Below are positions 8,512 to 16,608 of a stretch of 64,000 bases of DNA, piece by piece. Made by a program: the position numbers and the translations under genes. Under the pieces are notes generated by a model. That model was not told the origin of the DNA, made no database searches, and saw nothing but the letters and a program-made list of their open reading frames with translations. The DNA is from Streptomyces xanthophaeus (lineage in GTDB: Bacteria > Actinomycetota > Actinomycetes > Streptomycetales > Streptomycetaceae), in contig NZ_JOFT01000033.1 of NCBI RefSeq assembly GCF_000725805.1, positions 17,725 through 81,724 on the forward strand. The letters are read 5' to 3'. Position 1 is the first letter of the stretch, and each line of letters begins with the position of its first letter.

Positions 8512-8982
8512 TCAGAAGGCGTAGGCGTCGCCCGTGTCCAGGGCCAGCACCACGTGCTCGTTGTTCGTACGGTTGCGGTCCGTCGCGCCGCCGTTCCACC
8601 AGGTGTCGACCCGGACCACCACCTCGGTGACGGGCTCCCGCAGGTCCAGCGCCAGCCCGATGTGCCGGCCCTGTCCGTGCAGCGGCATGGGGCCCGTCTC
8701 GCACACCACCTCGCGCTGGCCGGCCCGCGCGCAGCCCTCCGCCAGGTGCTGGCGGTCCGCGAGGCCGGCCGACAGCCGCACCCGCACCGTGGCGTTCGGC
8801 AGGGCCGCGGGGCCGTCGTTCTCCGGGACCAGCCAGATCCGCAACTGCCCCTGCGACAGGGCCACCCGGCCGTGGTAAGCCACGTCCGCCTCCGGCCCGG
8901 CCCAGGCCGCCCGCGCCTGACCGCTCGCTCCCAGGACCAGGACCCCGGCCACCACCACACTTCGTACGGCACCACGGCGCAC
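8512..8982 (-). CDS. Secreted protein of unknown function
   Basis: 156 residues from the GTG at 8982, placed 8 nt after a perfect AGGAGG. Two more GTG codons (8988, 8991) overlap the ribosome site and are less likely. Sec signal peptide: MRRGAVRSVVVAGVLVLGAS, cleavage near ARA-AW. The mature part (~130 residues) is predicted beta-rich with one Cys pair (EGCARAG, VVCETG), suggesting an immunoglobulin-like exported fold. No family was recognised. Confidence 0.75.
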   Translation of the reverse strand: MRRGAVRSVVVAGVLVLGASGQARAAWAGPEADVAYHGRVALSQGQLRIWLVPENDGPAALPNATVRVRLSAGLADRQHLAEGCARAGQREVVCETGPMPLHGQGRHIGLALDLREPVTEVVVRVDTWWNGGATDRNRTNNEHVVLALDTGDAYAF

Positions 8983-9079
8983 CGACACCACCTCCTCGCG
9001 CGAACGCTAGACAGGGCCGGAGGCATCCGGTCAGACCATCACACGAACGAGGGCGCGCCCTGCCCCCATCTGCGCTGCG

Positions 9080-9092
9080 TACCTTTGGGCCA
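9080..9092 (+). promoter_or_regulatory. Leaderless promoter -10 of ynfA-like gene
   Basis: TACCTT (9080-9085) is followed by 6 nt and the ATG at 9092. No Shine-Dalgarno sequence is present. Confidence 0.5.
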
Positions 9093-9427
9093 TGCTGATC
9101 GTCCGCTCCGCCGCCCTGTTCTCCCTCGCCGCGCTGCTGGAGATCGGCGGCGCCTGGCTCGTCTGGCAGGGCGTGCGGGAGCACAGGGGCTGGGCGTGGA
9201 TCGGCGCCGGGGTCATCGCCCTCGGTCTCTACGGCTTCGTGGCCACCCTCCAGCCCGAGGGGGACTTCGCCCGCGTGCTCGCCGCGTACGGCGGGGTCTT
9301 CGTCGCCGGATCGCTCATCTGGGGCGCGGTCGCCGACGGCTACCGGCCCGACCGCTGGGACGTCGTCGGCGCGCTCGTCTGCCTCGCCGGGATGGCCGTG
9401 ATCATGTATGCGCCGCGCGGCCGCTGA
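9092..9427 (+). CDS. ynfA: YnfA/UPF0060 small membrane protein
   Basis: 111 residues with four membrane helices, matching the UPF0060/YnfA family in length and motifs: [15 protein letters not shown] (helix 1), [23 protein letters not shown], and [20 protein letters not shown] at the end. The family is related to small multidrug resistance exporters, but its physiological substrate is not settled. It probably uses a leaderless transcript. Confidence 0.92.
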   Translation: MLIVRSAALFSLAALLEIGGAWLVWQGVREHRGWAWIGAGVIALGLYGFVATLQPEGDFARVLAAYGGVFVAGSLIWGAVADGYRPDRWDVVGALVCLAGMAVIMYAPRGR

Positions 9428-9444
9428 CCGCCGCCGCGCCCGCC

Positions 9445-9450
9445 TATGCT
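9445..9450 (+). promoter_or_regulatory. Candidate -10 for the SDR gene
   Basis: TATGCT at 9445-9450 lies ~40 nt before the SDR start and just after the ynfA-like stop. No strong -35 element is visible. Confidence 0.35.
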
Positions 9451-9491
9451 GGCGAGGAATCGCCCGTACGAACGAACGAGGAGCCCCGCAC

Positions 9492-10253
9492 ATGATCACG
9501 GCCACCCGCACCGCCGTAGTCACCGGAGCGAGCAGCGGCATCGGCGCGGCCACGGCCCGGCAGCTCGCCGCCGCCGGCTACCACGTCGTCCTCACCGCGC
9601 GCCGCAAGGACCGCATCGAGGCCCTGGCCGCCGAGATCGCCGAGGCGGGTCACTCCGCGGCGGCCGAGGCCCTCGACGTCACCGACCGGGCCGCCGTCGA
9701 CGCCTTCGCCGCCGCCCTCGGCCGGTGCGACGTGCTCGTCAACAACGCGGGCGGCGCCATCGGGGCCGAGCCCGTCGCCACCGGCGACCCCGCCGACTGG
9801 CGCACGATGTACGAGGTCAACGTCATCGGCACCCTCAACGTCACCCAGGCCCTGCTCCCGGCGCTCACCGCGTCCGGCGACGGCACCGTGGTCGTGCTGT
9901 CCTCCACCGCGGGCCACTCCACGTACGAGGGCGGGGCCGGCTACGTCGCCGCGAAGAACGGCGCCCGCGTCCTCGCGGAGACCCTCCGCCTGGAGATCGT
10001 CGGCCAGCCGGTCCGCGTCATCGAGATCGCCCCCGGCATGGTCAAGACCGAGGAGTTCGCCACCACCCGCTTCCGCGGGGACGCCGAGAAGGCCGCCAAG
10101 GTCTACGCGGGCGTCGCGGAGCCCCTGTCCGCCGACGACGTGGCCGACACGATCACCTGGGCGGTGACCCGCCCCAGCCACGTCAACATCGACCTGCTGG
10201 TGGTCCGCCCGCGCGCCCAGGCCTCGAACACGAAGGTCCACCGCGAGCTGTGA
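9492..10253 (+). CDS. Classical SDR-family oxidoreductase
   Basis: 253 residues. Cofactor motif TGASSGIG (residues ~11-18), NNAG at ~86, catalytic SS...YVAAK (Ser-Tyr-Lys) at ~140-160, and PGMVKTEEF after it. The layout matches YdfG-like NADP-dependent 3-hydroxy acid/serine dehydrogenases. The ATG at 9492 has a GAGGAG ribosome site. It sits alone; its physiological substrate is undetermined. Confidence 0.93.
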   Translation: MITATRTAVVTGASSGIGAATARQLAAAGYHVVLTARRKDRIEALAAEIAEAGHSAAAEALDVTDRAAVDAFAAALGRCDVLVNNAGGAIGAEPVATGDPADWRTMYEVNVIGTLNVTQALLPALTASGDGTVVVLSSTAGHSTYEGGAGYVAAKNGARVLAETLRLEIVGQPVRVIEIAPGMVKTEEFATTRFRGDAEKAAKVYAGVAEPLSADDVADTITWAVTRPSHVNIDLLVVRPRAQASNTKVHREL

Positions 10254-10288
10254 TCCGCCGGACCGGGCCGCTCGGGCCGCCCGGCCCG

Positions 10289-10960
10289 TCAGACCAGTCC
10301 GGCCGTCTTCAGGTGCGGCATGAGGGCCGCCGGCTTCAGCCCGGCGGCCTTCGCCGCATCCAGGGCCCGCTGGAGGTCGGCCGCCAGGGTGGGCGTGAAG
10401 TGCAGCAGGACGATGTCGCCGCTCTTGAGCTGGGGCGTCGGCGGGGTCGCGCTCCAGGTGGTGAAGTCGTGGGTCCAGGTGATCAGCGCCTTCACCCCGC
10501 AGGCCTTCGCGGCGAGCCGTACGTCGTCGTTCACGGCCCCGTACGGCGGCCGCAGCAGCTTGGGCTTGCGCCCGAAGGCCTCCTCGATCTGCTCCCCGGC
10601 CCCGCACACCTCCGCGTCCTTCCCGGCGGCGTCGAGGGTGGTCAGGTCGGGGTGGTTCACGGTGTGGTTCTCCACCGTGGCCCGGCCCTGCTCGGTGAGC
10701 CCGGTGAAGTACCCGGTGTCGTACGAGGTGGCCCCCGGCAGCAGGAACAGCGCGGCGGGCACGCGCTTCTCCAGCAGGATCCGCGCGGCTTCGGGGTCGT
10801 GGTTCCAGCCGTCGTCGATGGTGATGAAGACGACCTTCTCCTGGGTCGGCACGTGCGAGACGACGGGCGGCAGCCCGACCCCCGCCTGGGCCGGACCGGC
10901 GGCCCCGAGGGCGAGCGACAACGACGCGAGCGCGGCCAGAAGCGCGCGGGATCTCCACAT
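10289..10960 (-). CDS. Secreted polysaccharide deacetylase (NodB/CE4)
   Basis: 223 residues from the ATG at 10960, preceded by AAGGTG. A Sec signal peptide runs to about AQA-GV. CE4 motifs are in order: FITIDDGW (metal Asp pair, residues ~45-52), HTVNH (two metal His), RPPYGA (motif 3) and a late LLHFTP motif. Such enzymes N-deacetylate chitin oligomers or peptidoglycan. A DasR-type operator lies 11 nt upstream, placing it in the N-acetylglucosamine/chitin regulon by inference. Confidence 0.92.
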   Translation of the reverse strand: MWRSRALLAALASLSLALGAAGPAQAGVGLPPVVSHVPTQEKVVFITIDDGWNHDPEAARILLEKRVPAALFLLPGATSYDTGYFTGLTEQGRATVENHTVNHPDLTTLDAAGKDAEVCGAGEQIEEAFGRKPKLLRPPYGAVNDDVRLAAKACGVKALITWTHDFTTWSATPPTPQLKSGDIVLLHFTPTLAADLQRALDAAKAAGLKPAALMPHLKTAGLV

Positions 10961-10970
10961 GGCGCACACC

Positions 10971-10984
10971 TTGGTCTAGACCAA
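10971..10984. promoter_or_regulatory. DasR-responsive element (dre)
   Basis: TTGGTCTAGACCAA is a perfect 14-bp palindrome containing the 12-bp dre core TGGTCTAGACCA of the GntR-family regulator DasR. It lies immediately upstream of the deacetylase ribosome site, so bound DasR would repress; glucosamine-6-phosphate releases DasR in the known system. Confidence 0.85.
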
Positions 10985-11122
10985 CTGAACCCGTCAACCC
11001 CCGCGCCACAAGCGGAAGTTGCCCTCCGCCGTCCACTCCGGGCCCGTACGGGTGAATCCGCCCGGAATGCCTGCGCGCGCGGGCCGCGCCCCGAGAGCGT
11101 GAGCCGCGAAAGGGAGGAAGTC

Positions 11123-11707
11123 ATGGCCGTGACACAGCACCACACCACGATCGCGGAGGCCGCCGATCGACTCTCCGAGGACCTTCCCGGCCACCGGGTG
11201 GAGATCCTCCAGGGGACGCTCACCGCGACACCGCCCGCCGACGGGACACACGCCCTCGCACTGAGCTGGCTGGTCGTGGAGGCGCACAAGGCCGGAGCCA
11301 TCGAGGCAGGGCTGAGATACGTGCAGGGTGTCGGGCTGCGGCTGCCGTCCACGGCGGACGACCACGCCATCCCCGACTTCGCGCTCGTCGAGGCAGGCTT
11401 CCGGGAAGCGCACGTCGAGAAGAACCGCTACGCGCCCCACGCCTTCCGGATGGTCGTGGAGGTCACCTCCTGCGACTGGTCCGACGACCCGGGGAGCAAG
11501 GCCGACTGCTACGCCCAGGCCGGCATCCCGGTCTACCTGGTGGCCGACCGGCGCCACGACGAAGCCGTGCTCCACACCGACCCCCGCGGCGGCGAGTACC
11601 GCTCCCGCAAGGCCTTCAAGCGCGGCACGGCCGTCCCCCTCCCCGAGTCCATCGGCATCACGCTCGAACTCCCCGTGGACCGGCTCCTCGACGGCGACGA
11701 GGGCTGA
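11123..11707 (+). CDS. Uma2-family (DUF820) nuclease-fold protein
   Basis: 194 residues. The restriction-endonuclease-like core is visible: IPDFALVE (PD element), MVVEVTSCDWSDDPGSKADCYAQAG (E...D..K with a conserved Tyr) and IPVYLVADRR. Streptomyces genomes carry many Uma2 copies of unknown role. Strong ribosome site GGGAGGA 8 nt before the ATG at 11123. It stands alone between a deacetylase and rtcB. Confidence 0.9.
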   Translation: MAVTQHHTTIAEAADRLSEDLPGHRVEILQGTLTATPPADGTHALALSWLVVEAHKAGAIEAGLRYVQGVGLRLPSTADDHAIPDFALVEAGFREAHVEKNRYAPHAFRMVVEVTSCDWSDDPGSKADCYAQAGIPVYLVADRRHDEAVLHTDPRGGEYRSRKAFKRGTAVPLPESIGITLELPVDRLLDGDEG

Positions 11708-11729
11708 GGGAGCTCCGATTACACGCGCA

Positions 11730-11763
11730 GGGGCCCGGACCGGTCTTGACCGGTCCGGGCCCC
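11730..11763. terminator. Strong bidirectional hairpin terminator
   Basis: A 16-bp perfect inverted repeat (11730-11745 / 11748-11763) with a minimal loop lies between the convergent Uma2 and rtcB stops. Confidence 0.9.
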
Positions 11764-11786
11764 TCCACTCCCCCGAAGGCCGTGCG

Positions 11787-11820
11787 CGGACGTCAGCGCG
11801 GACGTCAGCGCGGGCGTCAG
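11787..11820. repeat. 12-bp direct repeats next to the rtcB stop
   Basis: Nearly three copies of GCGCGGACGTCA lie immediately 3' of rtcB. The last, degenerate copy touches the stop codon. No function can be assigned. Confidence 0.6.
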
Positions 11821-13010
11821 CCCTTGATGCAGATGACCTGCTTCAGCTTGGCCACGACCTCGACGAGGTCGGTCTGCTGGTCGATGACCTGCTCGATCGA
11901 CTTGTACGCGCCCGGGATCTCGTCCACGACGCCCGCGTCCTTGCGGCACTCCACGCCCTTGGTCTGCTCCGCCAGGTCCCGCGCCGAGAACTTCCGCTTC
12001 GCCGCCGTACGGCTCATCTTCCGGCCCGCGCCGTGCGAGGCCGAGTTGAAGGACTTGTCGTTGCCGAGGCCCTTCACGATGTACGAGCCCGTGCCCATCG
12101 AGCCCGGGATGATCCCGTAGTCGCCGCTGCCCGCGCGGATCGCGCCCTTACGCGTGACCAGCAGGTCCATGCCGTCGTACCGCTCCTCCGCCACGTAGTT
12201 GTGGTGGCAGCTGATCTCCTGGCCGAAGGAGACCTTCGCCTTGCGGAACTCCCTGCGGACGACCTCCTTGGAGACGGCCATCATCGCGGCGCGGTTGTAC
12301 TTGGCGTACTCCTGCGCCCAGAAGAGGTCGCCCCGGTACGCCTCCATTTCCGGCGTGGCGGCGAGGAAGACCGCGAGGTCCCGGTCGACCAGGTTCTGGT
12401 TGTGGTCCAGCCCCCGGGCCACGGAGATGTGGTGCGCGGCGAGCTCGTTGCCGATGTTCCGGGAGCCGGAGTGCAGCATGATCCACACGGCGCCCTCGGT
12501 GTCGAGGCAGAGCTCCCAGAAGTGGTTGCCGCCGCCCAGCGTCCCGATCTGCCGGGCCGCGCGCTCGCGCCGGAACTTCACCGCGTCGGTGATGTAGTCG
12601 AAGCGCTTCCAGAGGTCGTCGTACCCCTCGGCCGAGAAGCCGTACAGCCGCGACGGGTCGACGGCCTCCTTGTGCAGGCCCATCCCGACCGGGATCGCCT
12701 GCTCGACCTTCCAGCGGAGCTTGGAGAGGTCGCCCGGCAGGTCGTTCGCCGTCAGGGAGGTCTTCACCGCCGACATGCCGCAGCCGATGTCCACGCCGAC
12801 CGCCGCCGGGCAGACGGCGTCCTTCATCGCGATCACCGAGCCGACCGTGGCGCCCTTGCCGTAGTGCACGTCGGGCATGACGGCCAGGCCCTTGATCCAC
12901 GGAAGGGTGGCGACGTTGTGCAGCTGCTGCATCGCACCGGCCTCGACCGACGCCGGATCCGTCCACATCCGGATGGGCACCTTCGCCCCGGGCACCTCTA
13001 CGTACGACAT
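11817..13010 (-). CDS. rtcB: RtcB-family RNA ligase
   Basis: 397 residues, the short bacterial form. Motifs: MPDVHYGKGATVG, GVDIGCGM (metal Cys), GTLGGGNHF (metal/GMP), LHSGSRNIG and SHGAGRKMSR, whose His is the guanylylation site. RtcB joins 2',3'-cyclic phosphate or 3'-phosphate RNA ends to 5'-OH ends using GTP and Mn2+. No archease or rtcA is adjacent. The upstream region (13011-13120) is noticeably AT-rich for this genome and may hold a regulated promoter. Confidence 0.95.
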   Translation of the reverse strand: MSYVEVPGAKVPIRMWTDPASVEAGAMQQLHNVATLPWIKGLAVMPDVHYGKGATVGSVIAMKDAVCPAAVGVDIGCGMSAVKTSLTANDLPGDLSKLRWKVEQAIPVGMGLHKEAVDPSRLYGFSAEGYDDLWKRFDYITDAVKFRRERAARQIGTLGGGNHFWELCLDTEGAVWIMLHSGSRNIGNELAAHHISVARGLDHNQNLVDRDLAVFLAATPEMEAYRGDLFWAQEYAKYNRAAMMAVSKEVVRREFRKAKVSFGQEISCHHNYVAEERYDGMDLLVTRKGAIRAGSGDYGIIPGSMGTGSYIVKGLGNDKSFNSASHGAGRKMSRTAAKRKFSARDLAEQTKGVECRKDAGVVDEIPGAYKSIEQVIDQQTDLVEVVAKLKQVICIKG

Positions 13011-13202
13011 ATGGAATCAATCCCCCGAAAACTACAGAAAAGTCAGAATGCGCAAAAAGCCTCGCTCTTGATCCCAAATACGACAGGGGACCGGCGCCAG
13101 CACCAGCGTGTGCGATAGACATTGTGTCCATCCGCGCCCGAGCCGCGGCAACGCATTTTCCTGACCGGCAGGCAGCCGGCCGGTCGAAGGGAGCCATTGG
13201 AC

Positions 13203-14093
13203 GTGCAGCGCAAGGCGGTACGGGGAGTCCTGCCGGGCATCGCGATGATCACCGCGCTCCTGACCGGTGCGGCCGGTCTGGCCGCGTGCACCGGCGGGAA
13301 CGGCACCGGGAGCACCAGCGACTCGAAGGCGGGCGGCAGCACCGCCGCGCCACCGGCCCCGCCCGGGAAGTACCGCAGCCTGCCGCAGCCCTGCAAGGCC
13401 GCCGACGCCAAGAAGATCAAGGCGATGCTCCCGGCCGCCGACTCGCTCACCGAGGAGCAGCTGGAGCAGCAGTACGCGGGCACCGCGGACCCCTCCTTCG
13501 ACGGCGACCGGCACGTCGGCTGCCGCTGGAGCGCGCAGACGCCCGAGGAGACCCGGCTGCTGTCGGTCGTCTTCGAGCGCGTGGTCTCCTACGACCGGGC
13601 CGTCGCCAGCGACGACGACAAGGCCCGGCAGGTGTACGTACGCCAGCTCACCGATGCGCACCTGCCCTTCCCCGGCCCGACCGGCCCCACCGGCAGCCCG
13701 CCCCCCAGCACGGGTGCGGGCACCCCGGGCGCAGGCGCCCCGGCCGCCACCCCGGCCGCCCCGGCCCCCGCCGCGACCGGGAGCCCCGCCCCCGGAGGCA
13801 GCCCGGCCACGACCCCCGTCCCCGGTGGCAGCCCCTCCGCCCAGCCCGAGCTCGGCTCGCGGGTGCTGACGGGGCTCGGGAGCGAGGCCTTCCTCGACGA
13901 CAAGCTGAGCCCCGCCGGGGCCACCGCGGCCCAGGCGCGCACCGTGCGGATTGTGTTCCGCACCTCGAATGTCATCGTCACCGTCGAGTACAGCGTGCAG
14001 CCCGCGCTGCCCGGCACGGTCCCGCCGAGCCCCGAAACCCAGGACAGCACAAGGGAGTTGGCCCAGGCCCTCGTCGAGCGGTTCAACGAATGA
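13203..14093 (+). CDS. DUF3558-type lipoprotein with Pro/Ala/Gly-rich insert
   Basis: 296 residues from the GTG at 13203. The signal peptide ends in the lipobox LAAC (Cys ~28). The first DUF3558-like half carries LPQPCKAAD and VGCRW Cys residues (likely a disulfide). A ~70-residue Pro/Gly/Ala/Ser/Thr linker (bases ~13675-13850) separates it from a second half with LGSEAFLDDK and RTSNVIVTVEY. Upstream alternative starts lack a ribosome site. It is paralogous to the next gene; function unknown, exposed on the membrane. Confidence 0.83.
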   Translation: MQRKAVRGVLPGIAMITALLTGAAGLAACTGGNGTGSTSDSKAGGSTAAPPAPPGKYRSLPQPCKAADAKKIKAMLPAADSLTEEQLEQQYAGTADPSFDGDRHVGCRWSAQTPEETRLLSVVFERVVSYDRAVASDDDKARQVYVRQLTDAHLPFPGPTGPTGSPPPSTGAGTPGAGAPAATPAAPAPAATGSPAPGGSPATTPVPGGSPSAQPELGSRVLTGLGSEAFLDDKLSPAGATAAQARTVRIVFRTSNVIVTVEYSVQPALPGTVPPSPETQDSTRELAQALVERFNE

Positions 14094-14206
14094 ACGGCGT
14101 CCCGCCCGTCCCGGCGTGACGGCGCGCACAGCAGGCGGACTCCGGGTCGGGCTACCGTTGCCCGGGTTCCGCGCCCGAAGAAGACCACGAAGCTACTGAA
14201 GGAAAC

Positions 14207-14992
14207 ATGCACCGATCAGCCTCGCGCCGCCTCACTCGTGTTCTCGCCTGCGCAGCCGTCCCGGTGATCCTCACCGTCGCCGGGTGCTCCTCCGATTCGG
14301 GCAAGGCCTCGGGCTCGGACAGCGGCAAGAAGTCCGATTCCGCCGCATCCGCCAAGCCGAGCGCGAAGCCGTCGCCGACGCTGGAGAAGGCCGCGTTCGC
14401 CGCCCTGCCCGACCCGTGCAAGGCGGTCCAGACGAAGACCATCGAGTCGCTCGTCCCGGAGGCCAAGGACAAGAACGGCACCGCGACCAAGTCGAACGAC
14501 CTGGCCAGCCGCGCCAGCTGCTCCTGGAACGGTCTGGACGAGGACGGCCTGAAGGGCTCGCAGTACCGCTGGCTGTCGATATCCCTCTTCCGCTACGACT
14601 CGCACGCCTCGCTCGGCTCCGCCAACAAGCGCGCCGAGGAGCAGTACGGCAAGCAGGTCGAGGCCGCGAAGGGCTCCGAGGGCGCGCAGAACGTCAAGGC
14701 GGAGGACGCCGGCGGCATCGGCGACCAGGGCACCTCGGTGACGTACAGCGTGAAGAAGGACGTCGACTTCTTCAACACCACGGTCGTGGCGCGCGCCCAG
14801 AACGTGGTGGTCACGCTCGACTACAACGGCGCCGCGTACGAGGGCGCAGCCGCCCCGGACCAGGCCAAGCTGCTCCAGGACGCGATCGCCGCGGCCAAGG
14901 AGGCCGTCGGTTCGATCGACGCCGCCAACCAGCAGGCCGCGCAGCCCTCGCAGGAGGCCTCCGCCCAGCCGTCGGCGCAGCCGCAGCAGTAG
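14207..14992 (+). CDS. DUF3558-type lipoprotein
   Basis: 261 residues. Lipobox VAGC (Cys ~27), then a Ser/Lys-rich linker, LPDPCKAVQ and ASCSWNG Cys residues, and a C-terminal Gln/Ala/Pro tail. It shares the PCKA...C pattern with the preceding gene, 113 bp upstream, so the two are probably an old tandem duplication. The ATG at 14207 follows GAAGGAAAC. Membrane-anchored; role unknown. Confidence 0.85.
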   Translation: MHRSASRRLTRVLACAAVPVILTVAGCSSDSGKASGSDSGKKSDSAASAKPSAKPSPTLEKAAFAALPDPCKAVQTKTIESLVPEAKDKNGTATKSNDLASRASCSWNGLDEDGLKGSQYRWLSISLFRYDSHASLGSANKRAEEQYGKQVEAAKGSEGAQNVKAEDAGGIGDQGTSVTYSVKKDVDFFNTTVVARAQNVVVTLDYNGAAYEGAAAPDQAKLLQDAIAAAKEAVGSIDAANQQAAQPSQEASAQPSAQPQQ

Positions 14993-15120
14993 CACCGCCG
15001 GAAGGGTCCCGGCCGGGGCCGGGGGCCTACCGGAGCGCTGACATCCAGTCACCCGTACGCTGTGCCTGCCGCAGCTCGGTAAAGGCTCGGTAAGGACCCG
15101 ACCAGGGGAGGGGATCGCGG

Positions 15121-16530
15121 GTGGCCGCGATGGAGCTGACTCGTACGCACCGGATACTCATCGGCGTCGTGGTCGCGGGAGCCGTGGTCATCGCCGCGAT
15201 CGGCTTCGCCGGCTCGTACTCCGCGGTGCGGGCCCTGGCCCTGCAGAAAGGGTTCGGCAACTTTTCGCTGGTGTTCCCGATCGGCATCGACGCGGGCATC
15301 TGCGTCCTGCTCGCGCTGGACCTGCTGCTGACGTGGATGCGGATCCCCTTCCCGCTGCTGCGCCAGACCGCCTGGCTGCTGACGGCCGCGACGATCGCGT
15401 TCAACGGCGCGGCGGCGTGGCCGGACCCGCTGGGCGTGGGCATGCACGCCGTCATCCCGATCCTGTTCGTGGTGACGGTCGAGGCGGCCCGGCACGCGGT
15501 CGGCCGGATCGCGGACATCACCGCGGACCGGCACATGGAGGGCGTGCGCATCACGCGCTGGCTGCTCTCCCCGGTGCCCACCTTCAAGCTGTGGCGCCGG
15601 ATGAAGCTGTGGGAGCTGCGCTCCTACGAGCAGGCGGTCGGCATGGAGCAGGACCGGCTGATCTACCAGGCGCGCCTCCAGGCCCGGTACGGCCGCGCGT
15701 GGCGGCGCAAGGCCCCGGTGGAGGCCCTGATGCCGCTGCGGCTGGCCCGGATCGGCGTGCCGCTGTCGCAGACGGCCCCGGAGGGGCTGGCGGCGGCGGG
15801 CATCGACCCGGTGCTGCTGCCCCCGGCGGCCTCCGCCTCCACGGCTCCGGCCCTGGAGGCCGGGACCGCGGGGACGGGACAGCAGACGGCAGTGCAGGCG
15901 TCGGCACAGGCCACCGCCCCGCAGACGGTGCAGCCCGTGCAGGCGGCCCAGGAGGCCGGGTCCGAGGTCTTCGCGGCCGCCGGGGCCCCTGCGGTGGCGC
16001 ACGGCCCCCAGCAGGCCGTACAGGCCGCCGCGCAGGCACCGCACGAGGCCGCCGGACCCGTCACCCACGCGCCGCCGCCCTTCGCGGTGGACCCCACCGC
16101 GATGCCCGCGGCCCACAACAGCGCCTGGTTCGCCGCGCCGCTGGCCCCGCAGGCCACGTACGAGGGCGGCTACAACCCCCAGTACGTCGAGGGCCTGGAG
16201 CCGATCCCGGTCATGCCCCCGGCGGGCCCGGAGGAGCAGCACGGCCCCCAGCCCGACCTGCCGCTCCCGGCGCCCCGCCAGGGCGAGGCCGCGCAGGCCG
16301 CCGAGGTCCTGGAGACCCCTGACGAGGCCGAGTTCGCCGAGGCGGCGTACAAGGTGTTCCGGGCGCTGGTCGACGAGCAGAACGACTTCCCGACCGCCGA
16401 GGCCCTCGACATACACCTCTCGGACGGTTACAACGTCACCCACCCGCGCAGCGGCTCGCTGCTGCGCCGGATGATCCCGGCCTTCAAGCAGCGCTACCAG
16501 AAGGACCTGGAGAACGAGCACATCGCGTGA
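15121..16530 (+). CDS. DUF2637 membrane protein (SpdB-like)
   Basis: 469 residues. Four predicted membrane helices lie within the first ~135 residues (LIGVVVAGAVVIAAIGFAGS; GIDAGICVLLALDLLL; TAWLLTAATIAFNGAAAW; VIPILFVVTVEAARH). A basic segment and a long Ala/Pro/Gln-rich cytoplasmic part follow, ending in a small globular region ~380-465 (FRALVDEQNDFPTAEAL). DUF2637 proteins include transfer-associated SpdB of Streptomyces plasmids, but chromosomal copies are uncharacterised. Start GTG 15121 has a GGGGAGGGG ribosome site; ATG 15130 is the alternative. Confidence 0.85.
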   Translation: MAAMELTRTHRILIGVVVAGAVVIAAIGFAGSYSAVRALALQKGFGNFSLVFPIGIDAGICVLLALDLLLTWMRIPFPLLRQTAWLLTAATIAFNGAAAWPDPLGVGMHAVIPILFVVTVEAARHAVGRIADITADRHMEGVRITRWLLSPVPTFKLWRRMKLWELRSYEQAVGMEQDRLIYQARLQARYGRAWRRKAPVEALMPLRLARIGVPLSQTAPEGLAAAGIDPVLLPPAASASTAPALEAGTAGTGQQTAVQASAQATAPQTVQPVQAAQEAGSEVFAAAGAPAVAHGPQQAVQAAAQAPHEAAGPVTHAPPPFAVDPTAMPAAHNSAWFAAPLAPQATYEGGYNPQYVEGLEPIPVMPPAGPEEQHGPQPDLPLPAPRQGEAAQAAEVLETPDEAEFAEAAYKVFRALVDEQNDFPTAEALDIHLSDGYNVTHPRSGSLLRRMIPAFKQRYQKDLENEHIA

Positions 16531-16550
16531 CCCGGACCCGGGCGGCACGG

Positions 16551-16596
16551 CATGCGGAAGGGCCCGCACCCCGAGGGGTGCGGGCCCTTCCGCATG
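16551..16596. terminator. Very long bidirectional terminator hairpin
   Basis: A perfect 22-bp stem (16551-16572 / 16575-16596) with a 2-nt loop lies between the convergent DUF2637 and lysS stops. Confidence 0.92.
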
Positions 16597-16608
16597 TACC
16601 GGGGGACC

